A stretch of 16,005 nt of DNA, from the NCBI GenBank assembly GCA_031258035.1, contig JAIRNL010000206.1, positions 1 through 16,005 of the forward strand, read 5' to 3'. This document shows, piece after piece, positions 6,118-14,274 of this stretch. The stretch is from Azoarcus sp. (GTDB taxonomy: Bacteria; Pseudomonadota; Gammaproteobacteria; Burkholderiales; Rhodocyclaceae). The position numbers and the translations under genes were made by a program. The stretch's first letter is position 1, and each line of letters starts with the position of its first letter. The notes below the pieces were generated by a model, which was not told the origin of the DNA, did not search any database, and saw only the letters and a program-made list of their open reading frames with translations.

Positions 6118-7485
6118 TCAGGCGAACGTGTCGACGAGTCCATTATCCGGTTTTACCCATTTGGTGGATGTGACGGTCGCGGCATTGTCATTGCCGTCAT
6201 CATGATCACCGCCAAGGGCGCGGCCGGTGGCGCGCGCGCGCTCGTCGTTCTGGGCCTGGCTTTCGCCGGAGGTATCGACGCTGGCTTCGCCCAGGTCGAT
6301 GCCGGCCTGGGCGAGCAATTCGCGCAGGCGCGGCATGGCCTGCTCCAGCGCGTCCCGCGCCGCCTGGGAGGCGGCGACGAACTGGGCCGTGGTCTGGTCG
6401 CCGTTGAGGTTGATCGAGACTTCCACCTTGCCGAGATGGGGCGGGGTGAGGACGAGTTCGGCGCGGCTTTCGGCACGCCCCAGCATCCACATGATCTTGT
6501 TGCCGGTTTCCTCGGCCCAGGCGCGCTGCCCGACGGCGGTGGAAACGGTGAAGCGGGGCAGGGCGGCGCTTTCCTGGGCCGCCGTCCGCAGGGCGTTCGT
6601 GAGCGGCACGGGGGTGGTTTCGCCGCCGCTGCCCGCTGTGGCGGTTTGTTGTGTCCCCGTGCCGGCGCGCGCGGCGAGGATGTCCGCGCGCAGGCCGGGA
6701 ATCGCGGCTTCGATGCCTGGCGCGGGCGCGGCGGCGCGGGGGTGGGAGGTCGTTGCGCTTTCCGGCCTGGCCGCCGCGTTGTTTCCGGCGGGATCGGCGG
6801 GAATATTGCCGGCCATCGTGGCCATGCGGCGGGCGCGTCCGCCGGGGGCGTCACGGGTGGATGCCCCGATGTCGGTTTCTTCCGCCGCCGCGTCATCCGG
6901 GGCGCTGTCGCCGCCGTCCGTACCGGCAAGCGCGTCGGGTAGGGCGGCAATCGTTGCCGGTAAGACCGGGGCGATGGCGGTTTCCACGGCCTGGGGCTGC
7001 GTCTGTACCTGGGGCTGCGCTTCGGCCTGCGGTGCGGCGGCGTTTGCGTCGGCATCCTCCGGCGTGGGGGCGGATGCGGTTGGGGGGGCCTCGCCTTCGG
7101 CATCGTCCGTGTCCTGCGCGCGCGCGGCGGGGGCTTCCGTGGCGTCCGGCGCGTCCCGTCCGGCGGGCGGATCGTCGGCGCGCGTGGGCGGGCGTTCAGG
7201 GTTGGCGGCGCGGCGCGGTTCGTGCGAGGGGCTTCGTTCGCGTGGCCCGCTTGCCGGCGACGGCGCGGATTCGCGCGATGGCGCGTGGTTCGTCCGGGGG
7301 GCGGATCTGGTTTCCGCCACCGGGGAAGGCGAAGAAGAAAGGGGCCGCGCGCCGATGCCGGTCTGCATCTGGTTGCGCAGGAGTTCGGAAAAACGGGTAT
7401 CGGATGCGCCGCGGAGGGCATCGGTATTGGCCGCCATGCCGGAAGCGGTGAGATTCGATATGTTGCTGGATACCGGAGTTGCCAT
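6118..7485 (-). CDS. fliK: Flagellar hook-length control protein FliK
   Basis: FliK is a secreted molecular ruler. It measures the hook and makes FlhB switch export from hook to filament substrates. The 455-residue protein has a long low-complexity Pro/Ala/Asp/Glu-rich middle (about 50-300), as expected for the ruler region. The C-terminal hook-control domain is at about 318-408, with AWAEETGNKIMWML, the conserved ELVLTPPHLGKVEVSI (343-358), and RLRELLAQAGIDLGEASVD (387-405). The last residues, NGLVDTFA, resemble betaproteobacterial FliK ends. It follows fliJ after 70 bp. The middle region is compositionally biased, so many long shadow frames overlap it. Confidence 0.93.
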   Translation of the reverse strand: MATPVSSNISNLTASGMAANTDALRGASDTRFSELLRNQMQTGIGARPLSSSPSPVAETRSAPRTNHAPSRESAPSPASGPRERSPSHEPRRAANPERPPTRADDPPAGRDAPDATEAPAARAQDTDDAEGEAPPTASAPTPEDADANAAAPQAEAQPQVQTQPQAVETAIAPVLPATIAALPDALAGTDGGDSAPDDAAAEETDIGASTRDAPGGRARRMATMAGNIPADPAGNNAAARPESATTSHPRAAAPAPGIEAAIPGLRADILAARAGTGTQQTATAGSGGETTPVPLTNALRTAAQESAALPRFTVSTAVGQRAWAEETGNKIMWMLGRAESRAELVLTPPHLGKVEVSINLNGDQTTAQFVAASQAARDALEQAMPRLRELLAQAGIDLGEASVDTSGESQAQNDERARATGRALGGDHDDGNDNAATVTSTKWVKPDNGLVDTFA

Positions 7486-7555
7486 TGCCTTTGCCCTCGT
7501 CAGCTTGTGTCCAGACTAGCGGGAGCAAGGCGCGTGCCAGGAGGGGATGGGCGGT

Positions 7556-8008
7556 TCAGCCCTGATCCTGGTTTTTTTCACGGTATTTGCGCAGGGCATG
7601 ATCGTCGGTAAAACGTTGTTCCTGGCGCTCGTCCTTGCGGGCGAGTTCTTCCTGGAAGCGTTGCGACAGGGTATCGAAGGCGCGTACCCGGGTGCGTTGC
7701 GCCATCCACTGTTGCTGGCCCTGCGAAGTGTGTTGGCGCGATTGTTCGACGGCGCGCCGTTGCGCTTCGACGGCTTCGTCGATGCGGTTCAGGAAATTGC
7801 GGTAGTTGCGCATGGCATCGGGGCCGATGCCTTCGCGCGCCGCCGTGACGAAGCGTTCGCTGTATTCATCGCGGTAGCGTTGAAGCAGTTCCAGCTTTTG
7901 CTGGCCGCTGCGCTCGGAGGCGATCAGTTGTCCAAGTTGCCGGGTGATCTCGTCCATGCGGGTGTTGGCGAGGTCGAGCAGGGGCTGGAGAGGGAATTTA
8001 TCTGACAT
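7556..8008 (-). CDS. fliJ: Flagellar export chaperone FliJ
   Basis: FliJ is a cytosolic coiled-coil protein that joins the FliI ATPase to the export gate. The 150 residues are almost entirely charged, helical sequence (Gln, Arg and Glu rich) beginning FPLQPLLDLANTRMDE, the usual FliJ N-terminus, with heptad-like helices at about 8-65 and 68-145. It begins at ATG 8008. An in-frame stop just upstream (8015-8017) rules out a longer start. No clear Shine-Dalgarno is visible. In many relatives fliJ follows fliI; here the preceding gene is a diguanylate cyclase 66 bp away. A TACAAT box lies in that gap but without a good -35, so I do not call a promoter. Confidence 0.92.
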   Translation of the reverse strand: MSDKFPLQPLLDLANTRMDEITRQLGQLIASERSGQQKLELLQRYRDEYSERFVTAAREGIGPDAMRNYRNFLNRIDEAVEAQRRAVEQSRQHTSQGQQQWMAQRTRVRAFDTLSQRFQEELARKDERQEQRFTDDHALRKYREKNQDQG

Positions 8009-8074
8009 TGAATGTCATCGGGAAGAAGACATCCTCATTGTAATGATCTCCGCCGGGTATGGCCCATGCTGATT

Positions 8075-9889
8075 TCACACTGCGACCAAGACGCGGTTCT
8101 TGCCCGCGCGCTTGGCGGCATACATGGCTTTGTCGGCGCGGGCGATGGTCGCTTCGGGCTGTTCGCCGGGCGAGAGTTGGGCGATGCCGGCGCTGAAGGT
8201 GATCAACAGCCGTTCGCTGTCGGGCGCGCAGAAGATGCGGCGGGTCAGTTCGCGTTGCAGGCGCATGAGAATGGTGTTGGCGGACTTGGGCGGGGTGTCC
8301 GGCAGCAGGATGATGAATTCCTCGCCGCCGTAACGTGCCACGACGTCCTGCGGACGCAGGGTCTCGGTCACGGTGCGGGTGAGGTGGCAGAGCGCCTCGT
8401 CGCCGGTGCCGTGGCCGTATGTGTCGTTGAATTTCTTGAAGTTGTCGATGTCGATCAGCGCAATGCAAAGGGGGGTGCCATTGCGGTTCATGCGCGATAT
8501 TTCGCGGGCGAGCGCCTCGTCCAAGCCCCTGCGGTTGAGCGCCCCGGTGAGTGAATCGTGACGCATGAGGCGGCTGGCTGCGTCCAGTTCGCTTTGCAGG
8601 CGACGGATTTCCTGGTTGGCGTCGTCGACCCGTTCGCGCAACTCGATGAGTTCCTGACCGGCGCGCAGGGTCGATTCCTGGGCGGAGCGGGTGCCAGCCA
8701 GCAGTTCGCCGACCACTTCGGACAGATCGGCGATGTTGGTCGCTTCGCCGATGCGCCGCGCGCTGCGCCCGAGCAGGTCGTGATAGTCGCTGGTGTGAAC
8801 GGTGACTTCAGCCAGGCGGTCGATGAAGCCAGCCAGCATTTCTTTCAGGTGATCCTGGGCTTCGATCAGTTCGCGCTTCAGGCGGCCCTGTTTGTCGATG
8901 ACTTCCCGCAGTTGCTGACTGGCGCTGTCGAGCATGCGCAGGTCGAGGGGGCCGGAGAATGTCTCGGAGATCATCGTCAATTGGCCGTGCAGCCAGCTGT
9001 CGTCGATGACCAGTTCGCTGATGTTGTCGATGATCAGGCGCATCAGGGCGAGCAGGGCTTCGCGCACGGCGTGGCGTTCCTCGCCGATCTGTTCCATGCG
9101 GGCGACGAGCCGTTCGAGGCGGGCGGGGATGTCCGCCTGGACGCCACCGCCGAGAAGGATGTCCGAGAGCGCGCGCGCTTCGCGGGACAACGGCTCGTCG
9201 TTGCCAGCCAGCGGCAGCACGCCATCCGTCAGGAGCCCGGCCAGCAGCGGGCGCAGCGGCGTATCCGGCGCGACGGCGGCGTCCTGCCCGGGCCTGGGGG
9301 CGGAGGGTGGGGCAGGGGATTCCGGCGTTCCGGCGGCGGCCATGGTGTCCGCCCCGGCGCTGCCGGATTGGCTCCAACTGCGTACCAGGGCGCTCAGGCG
9401 ATCGTGAAGGATGTCGACGCCGGGATGGGCGTCCAGGACGTGGTTGAGCGCCTCGCGTTTGCGCGCCTGGGTCAGTTCGGCGTGCGGGCGCTCGAATTGC
9501 AGGATCAGGTCGCGGACCAGCGCCTCCCATGGCCTGTCGCCGCTGTTCCGGCTGGCATGCAGGTCGACGATGACCTGGTGCAGTTCCTGCCATTTGCCGC
9601 TGGCGACGGCCGCGTCGAACGCCTGCGCGTTGCGCAGATCGGCCACGGTGGCGCGCGGCAACGTCCCCGCGATGGCCTTGAGCGCGCGGGTGGGAAAAAC
9701 GTCGTCGTCAGGCGAGCCGCGTATCTGGAAATACAGTTCGCGGTAGTTGTCCGGCGTGGGCGGTACTTTGCGCAGGGCGAGCTGGCGGAGGGTTTCGCGC
9801 GCAAGCCTGGATGGCGAGTCGGAATCGGCGTCGCCGTATCTGGGTTTCGGCGGCGGGCGGCGGGGTTTGATCGGCGGGGAGGGTTTCAT
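8075..9889 (-). CDS. GGDEF-domain diguanylate cyclase
   Basis: A 604-residue protein that should make cyclic di-GMP from two GTP. The GGDEF domain spans about 440-604, starting with DSLTGALNRR (445-454). It contains the active-site loop GGEEF at 521-525 and an RPQD inhibitory I-site (512-515) at the standard five-residue spacing, so it is probably active and product-inhibited. No transmembrane segment or signal peptide is seen. The N-terminal half is an uncharacterised helical region with PTPDNYRELYFQIRG (44-58), a pattern found in other proteobacterial cyclases. A coiled coil at about 395-440 precedes the catalytic domain and may mediate dimerisation. The input signal is unknown. It lies 108 bp after the dehydratase gene and 66 bp before fliJ, in the same direction. 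Confidence 0.94.
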   Translation of the reverse strand: MKPSPPIKPRRPPPKPRYGDADSDSPSRLARETLRQLALRKVPPTPDNYRELYFQIRGSPDDDVFPTRALKAIAGTLPRATVADLRNAQAFDAAVASGKWQELHQVIVDLHASRNSGDRPWEALVRDLILQFERPHAELTQARKREALNHVLDAHPGVDILHDRLSALVRSWSQSGSAGADTMAAAGTPESPAPPSAPRPGQDAAVAPDTPLRPLLAGLLTDGVLPLAGNDEPLSREARALSDILLGGGVQADIPARLERLVARMEQIGEERHAVREALLALMRLIIDNISELVIDDSWLHGQLTMISETFSGPLDLRMLDSASQQLREVIDKQGRLKRELIEAQDHLKEMLAGFIDRLAEVTVHTSDYHDLLGRSARRIGEATNIADLSEVVGELLAGTRSAQESTLRAGQELIELRERVDDANQEIRRLQSELDAASRLMRHDSLTGALNRRGLDEALAREISRMNRNGTPLCIALIDIDNFKKFNDTYGHGTGDEALCHLTRTVTETLRPQDVVARYGGEEFIILLPDTPPKSANTILMRLQRELTRRIFCAPDSERLLITFSAGIAQLSPGEQPEATIARADKAMYAAKRAGKNRVLVAV

Positions 9890-9997
9890 GGAGGGACGTT
9901 CCCTTCTTCTGCATGGAGCGAGCCAATGGCCGCGGCAAGTATGGCACGCGCGGGCAGGGGGTCAGCATTGTGGATGTTCGGTGTCGTTGTTCATTAT

Positions 9998-11902
9998 TTA
10001 TCGCGCCATCGCTCTTTCCGCCCTTGGCGCGGCCCCGGAGGCCCGCGGGCCGATATCGTCGTGCCGCGCCGGCGTGTATTCGTCCACCCAGCGTTGGATG
10101 GCGCGGCGCACGGCTTCGTCGTCTGGCGAAGCGGATTGTTCGAGCCAGGTCTGCAAGGTGTCGAGAAAATCGGGCGCGACCGGGCGCGAGCGCGCAATCC
10201 GCAATTTGGGGTGGTGTGTCGGCAGCGTCTGCTCGGCGTCGGCCAGCAGTTCTTCGTAGAGCTTTTCCCCGGGACGCAGGCCGGTGAATTCGATCCCTAT
10301 CTGCGCTTCGGTGTAGCCGGAAAGCCCGATCATGTTGCGCGCGAGATCGGCGATCCTTACTGGCTTGCCCATGTCGAGGACGAAGATTTCCCCGTTTTTC
10401 CCCTGGGCCGCCGCCTGGAGCACCAGTTGCACCGCTTCGGGGATGGACATGAAGTAGCGGGTGATTTCCGGGTGCGTCACCGTTACCGGGCCGCCGCTGG
10501 CGATCTGGGCCTGGAACTTGGGGATCACGCTGCCGGTGCTGCCGAGCACGTTGCCGAAGCGCACGACCTCGAAGCGCGTCCCGCCCCGGGAAGCGAGCGC
10601 CTGGCAGAGCATTTCAGCCAGGCGTTTGCTCGCGCCCATGACATTGGTCGGATTGACCGCCTTGTCGGTGGAGATCATCACGAACCGTTCCACGTCATGC
10701 CGCAGGGCGCAGCGGGCGAGTTGCAGGGTGCCGTAGACGTTGTTGCGCATCGCCTGCCACGCATTGCCGGTTTCCATCAGCGGTACGTGTTTGAAGGCGG
10801 CGGCGTGGAAGACGATCCGTGGTTGCCATGCCGAGAAGATTTCCTCGTTGCGGGCATCGTCCTGGACGTTGCCGATGAGCGGGACGACTTCCGTCCCGGG
10901 GCGATGGTGGGACAACCATTCCGCGATCGAGTACAGCGCGAATTCGCTGGCTTCCAGCAAGATCAGCCTTTCCGGCTCGAAACGCGCGAGTTGGCGACAC
11001 AGTTCGCTGCCGATGGAGCCTCCCGCGCCCGTGACGAGAATCGCGCGGCCCGCGACCAATTGGTGTACATGGGCCGTGTCGATATGCACCGGCTCGCGCC
11101 CGAGCAGATCCTCGACATCGATTGGACGCATGGCGTCGATTTTCACCTGGCCACACATCAGCGTCTCGATGTCCGGCACGGTGAAGACCCTGGCGCCCGC
11201 GCCCACGGCAATATTGGCGGCGCGCCTGATGATCGAAGGCGAAGCCGAGGGCATGGCGAGAATGACATGTTCCGCCCGGAAATCGGCCAGCACGCCGGGC
11301 AGGGTATCGACGCCGCCCCGGATCGGAATGCCGGACAGATCCAGCCCCCATTTTTTCCGGTCATCGTCGACCAGCGCCACGACCCGCCAGTTGGGGCTGC
11401 GTTCGAGCTGCTGTACCAGCATGGCGCCGCCGTTGCCTGCGCCGACCACCACCACCGGCTTGCCGTTGCCGGAAGATTTGCGGCCATATTGGCGGTAGTC
11501 TTTCCATATTCGCCATGTCACCCGACCGCCGCACATGATGGCGGTGAGCAGCAGCGGATAGAGCACCAGCATGGCGCGCGGCGATACCGGCCCCGGGCCG
11601 ATGAAGATCGCCTTGATGATCAGCAGTCCGGCGGTCGACACGGCCACCGCCTTCATGACGCGCTTGAGATCGGGGACGCTGGCAAAGCGCCAGATGCCAC
11701 GGTACAAGCCTGCCCAGTGGCATGCCGTCGCCTGGATGAGCAGCAGCGCGGCGAGAATCGCGGCTGTCTGTGGAAGCGCGTCGGGGGAGGCGCTGTAATC
11801 GGGCGGCAATACAAAATTGAAGCGGATCAGCAAGCCGCAGATCCAGGCGACGATGACAGCGAAAAGATCGAACGAAACAACGAGAATGGTGCGAATCGTC
11901 AT
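9998..11902 (-). CDS. Membrane nucleotide-sugar 4,6-dehydratase (WbpM/PglF/CapD family)
   Basis: This protein probably converts UDP-GlcNAc, or a related UDP-sugar, to the 4-keto-6-deoxy intermediate for a surface glycan. From ATG 11902 it has 634 residues, normal for the long membrane-bound subfamily. Transmembrane helices lie in the first 130 residues (about 5-28, 45-63, 86-104 and 108-125). A first nucleotide-binding motif GAGNGG is at 154-159, and the catalytic SDR domain begins with TGAGGSIG at 291-298. The catalytic triad reads S411, M422, K426 in STDKAVNPTNVMGASK: Met replaces the usual Tyr, as in WbpM. The frame extends 92 codons further upstream over the glycosyltransferase gene, but that extension is a shadow. 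No good ribosome site is visible at 11902. Confidence 0.93.
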   Translation of the reverse strand: MTIRTILVVSFDLFAVIVAWICGLLIRFNFVLPPDYSASPDALPQTAAILAALLLIQATACHWAGLYRGIWRFASVPDLKRVMKAVAVSTAGLLIIKAIFIGPGPVSPRAMLVLYPLLLTAIMCGGRVTWRIWKDYRQYGRKSSGNGKPVVVVGAGNGGAMLVQQLERSPNWRVVALVDDDRKKWGLDLSGIPIRGGVDTLPGVLADFRAEHVILAMPSASPSIIRRAANIAVGAGARVFTVPDIETLMCGQVKIDAMRPIDVEDLLGREPVHIDTAHVHQLVAGRAILVTGAGGSIGSELCRQLARFEPERLILLEASEFALYSIAEWLSHHRPGTEVVPLIGNVQDDARNEEIFSAWQPRIVFHAAAFKHVPLMETGNAWQAMRNNVYGTLQLARCALRHDVERFVMISTDKAVNPTNVMGASKRLAEMLCQALASRGGTRFEVVRFGNVLGSTGSVIPKFQAQIASGGPVTVTHPEITRYFMSIPEAVQLVLQAAAQGKNGEIFVLDMGKPVRIADLARNMIGLSGYTEAQIGIEFTGLRPGEKLYEELLADAEQTLPTHHPKLRIARSRPVAPDFLDTLQTWLEQSASPDDEAVRRAIQRWVDEYTPARHDDIGPRASGAAPRAERAMAR

Positions 11903-11987
11903 GGTGAAGAATTGTACAGTCCCGGAAGCGTGCCGTGCGTGATTTGCCCGTGTAATGCGGCATTGCGGGTGTGGATCGAAGTTTTCG

Positions 11988-13007
11988 TCATCCGTTTTTC
12001 CTTGTCCCGGCATCCAGGCGCCATGCAAGCAGGAGCAGGGGCGCGTAGGCGGTTGTCGTGGCGATGGCGGGGTGGAGCCAGCCCAGGACGACGGCAAGCG
12101 CCAGCGGCAGGAGCCAGAACAGGTCGATCGCCGCCGTCGCCAGCGTGACCCGCAGATGGCCCCAGCGCCGGGCGGCATGTTGGTAGGCGTGGCTGCTGTG
12201 CGCCTCGTGCAGCTTTTCTCCGGCGCGGGCCCGGCGCGCGAGCGTCAGGCTGGCATCGCTGATGAAGACCGCGAGCAGGATCGTCCAACTCCAGAAAAAC
12301 GCCGAAGCCAGCAGCGCGGCCTGGAGCGAGAGGACGCCGAGCGTGAAGCCGAGAAAACCGCTGCCGGCGTCGCCCATGAAGATCCGCGCCGGCGGCCAGT
12401 TCCAGCGGAGAAACCCCGCCGTCGCCGCCGCGAGCAGGAGCGGCGCGGCGGCGAGAAGGGGCGCGCCGCCCAGCAGGAAAACCAGCGCGCCGCCAAGACA
12501 GACACAGATGGCTTCGACAGCGGCGATGCCGTCGATGCCATCCATGAAGTTGTAGAGATTGAGCGTCCAGACCAGGTAAAACACTTCGCCCAGGGCGAGG
12601 AGCGCCAGGAAAGCGCCCGCCGGGGGGACGGACAGGCCGAAGGGCACGGGGATTTCCGGCAGGATGGACAGGGCCGCGGCGGCGGCGGCGAAGTGCGCCA
12701 GCAGACGCCAGCGCGCGGCAAGGTGTCCGTGATCGTCGATGAAACCGACGGCGGCGACGATCCCGCCCGCGAGCGCCAGCGCCCCAACCAGCGAGATCGG
12801 CAGCAGGCCCGCCGCGCCGGCCACAGTCAGCGCGGCGACGAAACTTGCCACGATGGCGAGGCCGCCGCCGCGCGGGGTGGGCGCCGCGTGCGAACTGCGC
12901 GCATTGGGAACGTCGAGCAGGCGCCGGCGCAAAGCGTAGCGGCGCAACAGCGCGGTGAGCGCGAGCGAAACCGCCGCGACGGCGGGCGCCAGCCACCACC
13001 ATTGCAT
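11988..13007 (-). CDS. Polyprenyl-phosphate sugar-1-phosphate transferase (WbpL/WecA-like)
   Basis: An integral-membrane enzyme of the MraY/WecA superfamily (glycosyltransferase family 4). It should transfer a HexNAc-1-phosphate to undecaprenyl phosphate and so start a surface glycan. From ATG 13007 it has 339 residues with about ten hydrophobic segments. Family signatures are present: NARSSHAAPTPRGGGLAI early on, FIDDHGHL (89-96), NFMDGIDGI (153-161), IFMGDAGSGFLG (209-220), and HSSHAYQH (270-277), which resembles the cytosolic HxxHxYQ loop of WbpL-type enzymes. I prefer 13007 because GGGGA lies 4 nt upstream and MQWWW fits the family N-terminus; ATG 13034 would add nine residues. It starts 39 bp after the epimerase stop. 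Confidence 0.92.
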   Translation of the reverse strand: MQWWWLAPAVAAVSLALTALLRRYALRRRLLDVPNARSSHAAPTPRGGGLAIVASFVAALTVAGAAGLLPISLVGALALAGGIVAAVGFIDDHGHLAARWRLLAHFAAAAAALSILPEIPVPFGLSVPPAGAFLALLALGEVFYLVWTLNLYNFMDGIDGIAAVEAICVCLGGALVFLLGGAPLLAAAPLLLAAATAGFLRWNWPPARIFMGDAGSGFLGFTLGVLSLQAALLASAFFWSWTILLAVFISDASLTLARRARAGEKLHEAHSSHAYQHAARRWGHLRVTLATAAIDLFWLLPLALAVVLGWLHPAIATTTAYAPLLLLAWRLDAGTRKNG

Positions 13008-13046
13008 GAGTTCCCCGTATGGCGCGGTTTCCATGTTCCGGCCGGT

Positions 13047-14015
13047 TCAGGTCTGGTTGGTTGCGCGGGCGCGGAAATCCGCCGCCGTCCGAGCCAGGGC
13101 GTCATCGGGCGCATGCGGCGGCGACCAGCCGAGCAGGCGGCGGGTATAGCCAATATCTATCCGCAATTCCGCGCAAAGGCGCTCGGCCATCGCCTGCCGT
13201 CCGAGCAGGCGGGCGGCGCTTTTCAGCAACCAGACGGGCACGGGCAGCAGCCGCGCCGGTTTCCCGAGCGCATCGCCGAGCCGGCGCAGGCATTCCGCCA
13301 CCGACAGATCCTCGCCGTCACTCACGGGCAATACCTGATTGGCGGCGCCGGGGTGATCGACGCAAAGCGCCAGCAAGTCGACGAGATTGTCGCGCGCGAC
13401 CAGGCTGCGCCGGTTGTCGGCGGCAGCCAGCGGCAGGGGCCAGCCCCGGTCGAGCCATTGCATCATGCGCAGGAAATTGGCCTTGACGCCGGGGCCATAG
13501 ACCAGCGGCGGGCGGACGATGACGACATCCATGCCGCTGTCCGCGGCCAGCGCGGCCAGGGCGCGCTCGGCTTCGAGCTTGGAGAGCGCATAAGGATCGC
13601 CGGGCGCGGGCGCGGCATCGACGGTAAAAGGTTGGCCGGGCAAAGTGCGCTCGCCCCAGACCTTGGCCGTGCTCACGAACACGAAGCGCCGCGCCCCGGC
13701 CCGCGCCGCCTGGCTGGCGAGCCGTATGCTGCCTTCGACATTGCAGCGGCGGAACTCGGCGAGCGGATCGGCGGCGGTCTCCCGCATGACATGCGCGCGG
13801 CCCGCGCAATGGACGACCACTTCGACCCCGTCGAGTCCCCGTGTCCAGTCCGTGTCCGGGCCGAGCCCGGCGAAGTGGAAAACCTCCGCGCCGGCGGGCC
13901 GTCCCGGCAGTGCCGCCCTTGCAGCCAGCCGCAGGTCGTGGCCATCGGCAGCCAGCCGCCAGGCCAGGGCCTGGCCAATGAAACCGCTCGCGCCGGTAAG
14001 GAGAATCGTGCTCAT
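13047..14015 (-). CDS. NAD-dependent sugar epimerase (WbpV-like, extended SDR)
   Basis: A cytosolic extended short-chain dehydrogenase/reductase, probably a UDP-HexNAc 4-epimerase or similar enzyme supplying the neighbouring transferase. From ATG 14015 it has 322 residues. The NAD-binding motif TGASGFIG is at 7-14, catalytic S115 lies in FVSTAKVWGE, and Y142 and K146 lie in DPYALSKLEAE. VRPPLVYGPGVKANF (168-182) is typical of the WbpV/GalE-like group. The start at MSTILLTG is chosen because it places the nucleotide fold at the N-terminus; ATG 14069 would add 18 residues that look non-coding. It is first of three co-directional glycan genes. The exact substrate cannot be read from sequence. 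Confidence 0.9.
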   Translation of the reverse strand: MSTILLTGASGFIGQALAWRLAADGHDLRLAARAALPGRPAGAEVFHFAGLGPDTDWTRGLDGVEVVVHCAGRAHVMRETAADPLAEFRRCNVEGSIRLASQAARAGARRFVFVSTAKVWGERTLPGQPFTVDAAPAPGDPYALSKLEAERALAALAADSGMDVVIVRPPLVYGPGVKANFLRMMQWLDRGWPLPLAAADNRRSLVARDNLVDLLALCVDHPGAANQVLPVSDGEDLSVAECLRRLGDALGKPARLLPVPVWLLKSAARLLGRQAMAERLCAELRIDIGYTRRLLGWSPPHAPDDALARTAADFRARATNQT

Positions 14016-14086
14016 GGGGGGGAATTCGTGGCCATGACCTATCGAGCCTGGGCGGCCCCTGTCGGCCACCGACTGAAACCGCGGGG

Positions 14087-14115
14087 ACTCTACCCACCGC
14101 CCCGGACGCCGTCAA
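14087..14115 (-). promoter_or_regulatory. Candidate sigma70 promoter for the epimerase-led glycan genes
   Basis: On the minus strand TTGACG (14110-14115, 5 of 6 to consensus) is followed after 17 bp by TAGAGT (14087-14092, 4 of 6). Transcription would begin near 14080 and give a leader of about 65 nt before the ATG at 14015. Confidence 0.45.
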
Positions 14116-14178
14116 CGTGCCGTCGAGGACGGGTTGGCGGCATACGGCCCGCATGGCCATGAGATGCCCGTATCCGCC

Positions 14179-14206
14179 TTTGCCCCGCGCGGCGGCCCGC
14201 TATAAT
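14179..14206 (+). promoter_or_regulatory. Candidate sigma70 promoter for the carbamoyltransferase
   Basis: A perfect TATAAT (14201-14206) stands out in otherwise GC-rich sequence. The -35 is weaker: TTTGCC at 14179-14184 with a 16-bp spacer, or TTGCCC at 14180-14185 with 15 bp. The start site would be near 14213, about 62 nt before the GTG. It diverges from the glycan-gene promoter about 90 bp away. Confidence 0.55.
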
Positions 14207-14274
14207 CTGCGCCTGATCCGGCCTGCCGCCTGGCGGTCGGGCGCGTCCGCGTTTCCGCGTTTCGAGGTCTTCCC

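Noticed and set aside
9942..9957. TGGCACG followed by GGCAG on the plus strand, resembling a sigma54 promoter
   Set aside because: The distance between the GG and GC elements is one base short, the -12 element is poor, and it points into the 3' end of a minus-strand gene.
11903..11987. TACAAT box 10 bp upstream of the dehydratase start
   Set aside because: No -35 element lies at a suitable distance, and a start site there would leave almost no leader for translation.
8558..12148. A 1196-codon plus-strand open frame opposite the cyclase, dehydratase and transferase genes
   Set aside because: It lies codon-on-codon antisense to the cyclase and dehydratase, which share one frame. In that phase its stops would need the sense codons TTA, CTA or TCA, which are rare in this GC-rich DNA. 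The minus-strand proteins have clear family motifs; this translation has none.
11955..14162. A 735-codon plus-strand frame, and similar long plus-strand frames at 4270-5454 and 1571-2350
   Set aside because: They are low-complexity, Arg/Gly/Asp-rich shadows of real minus-strand genes (epimerase and transferase, fliM, fliR).
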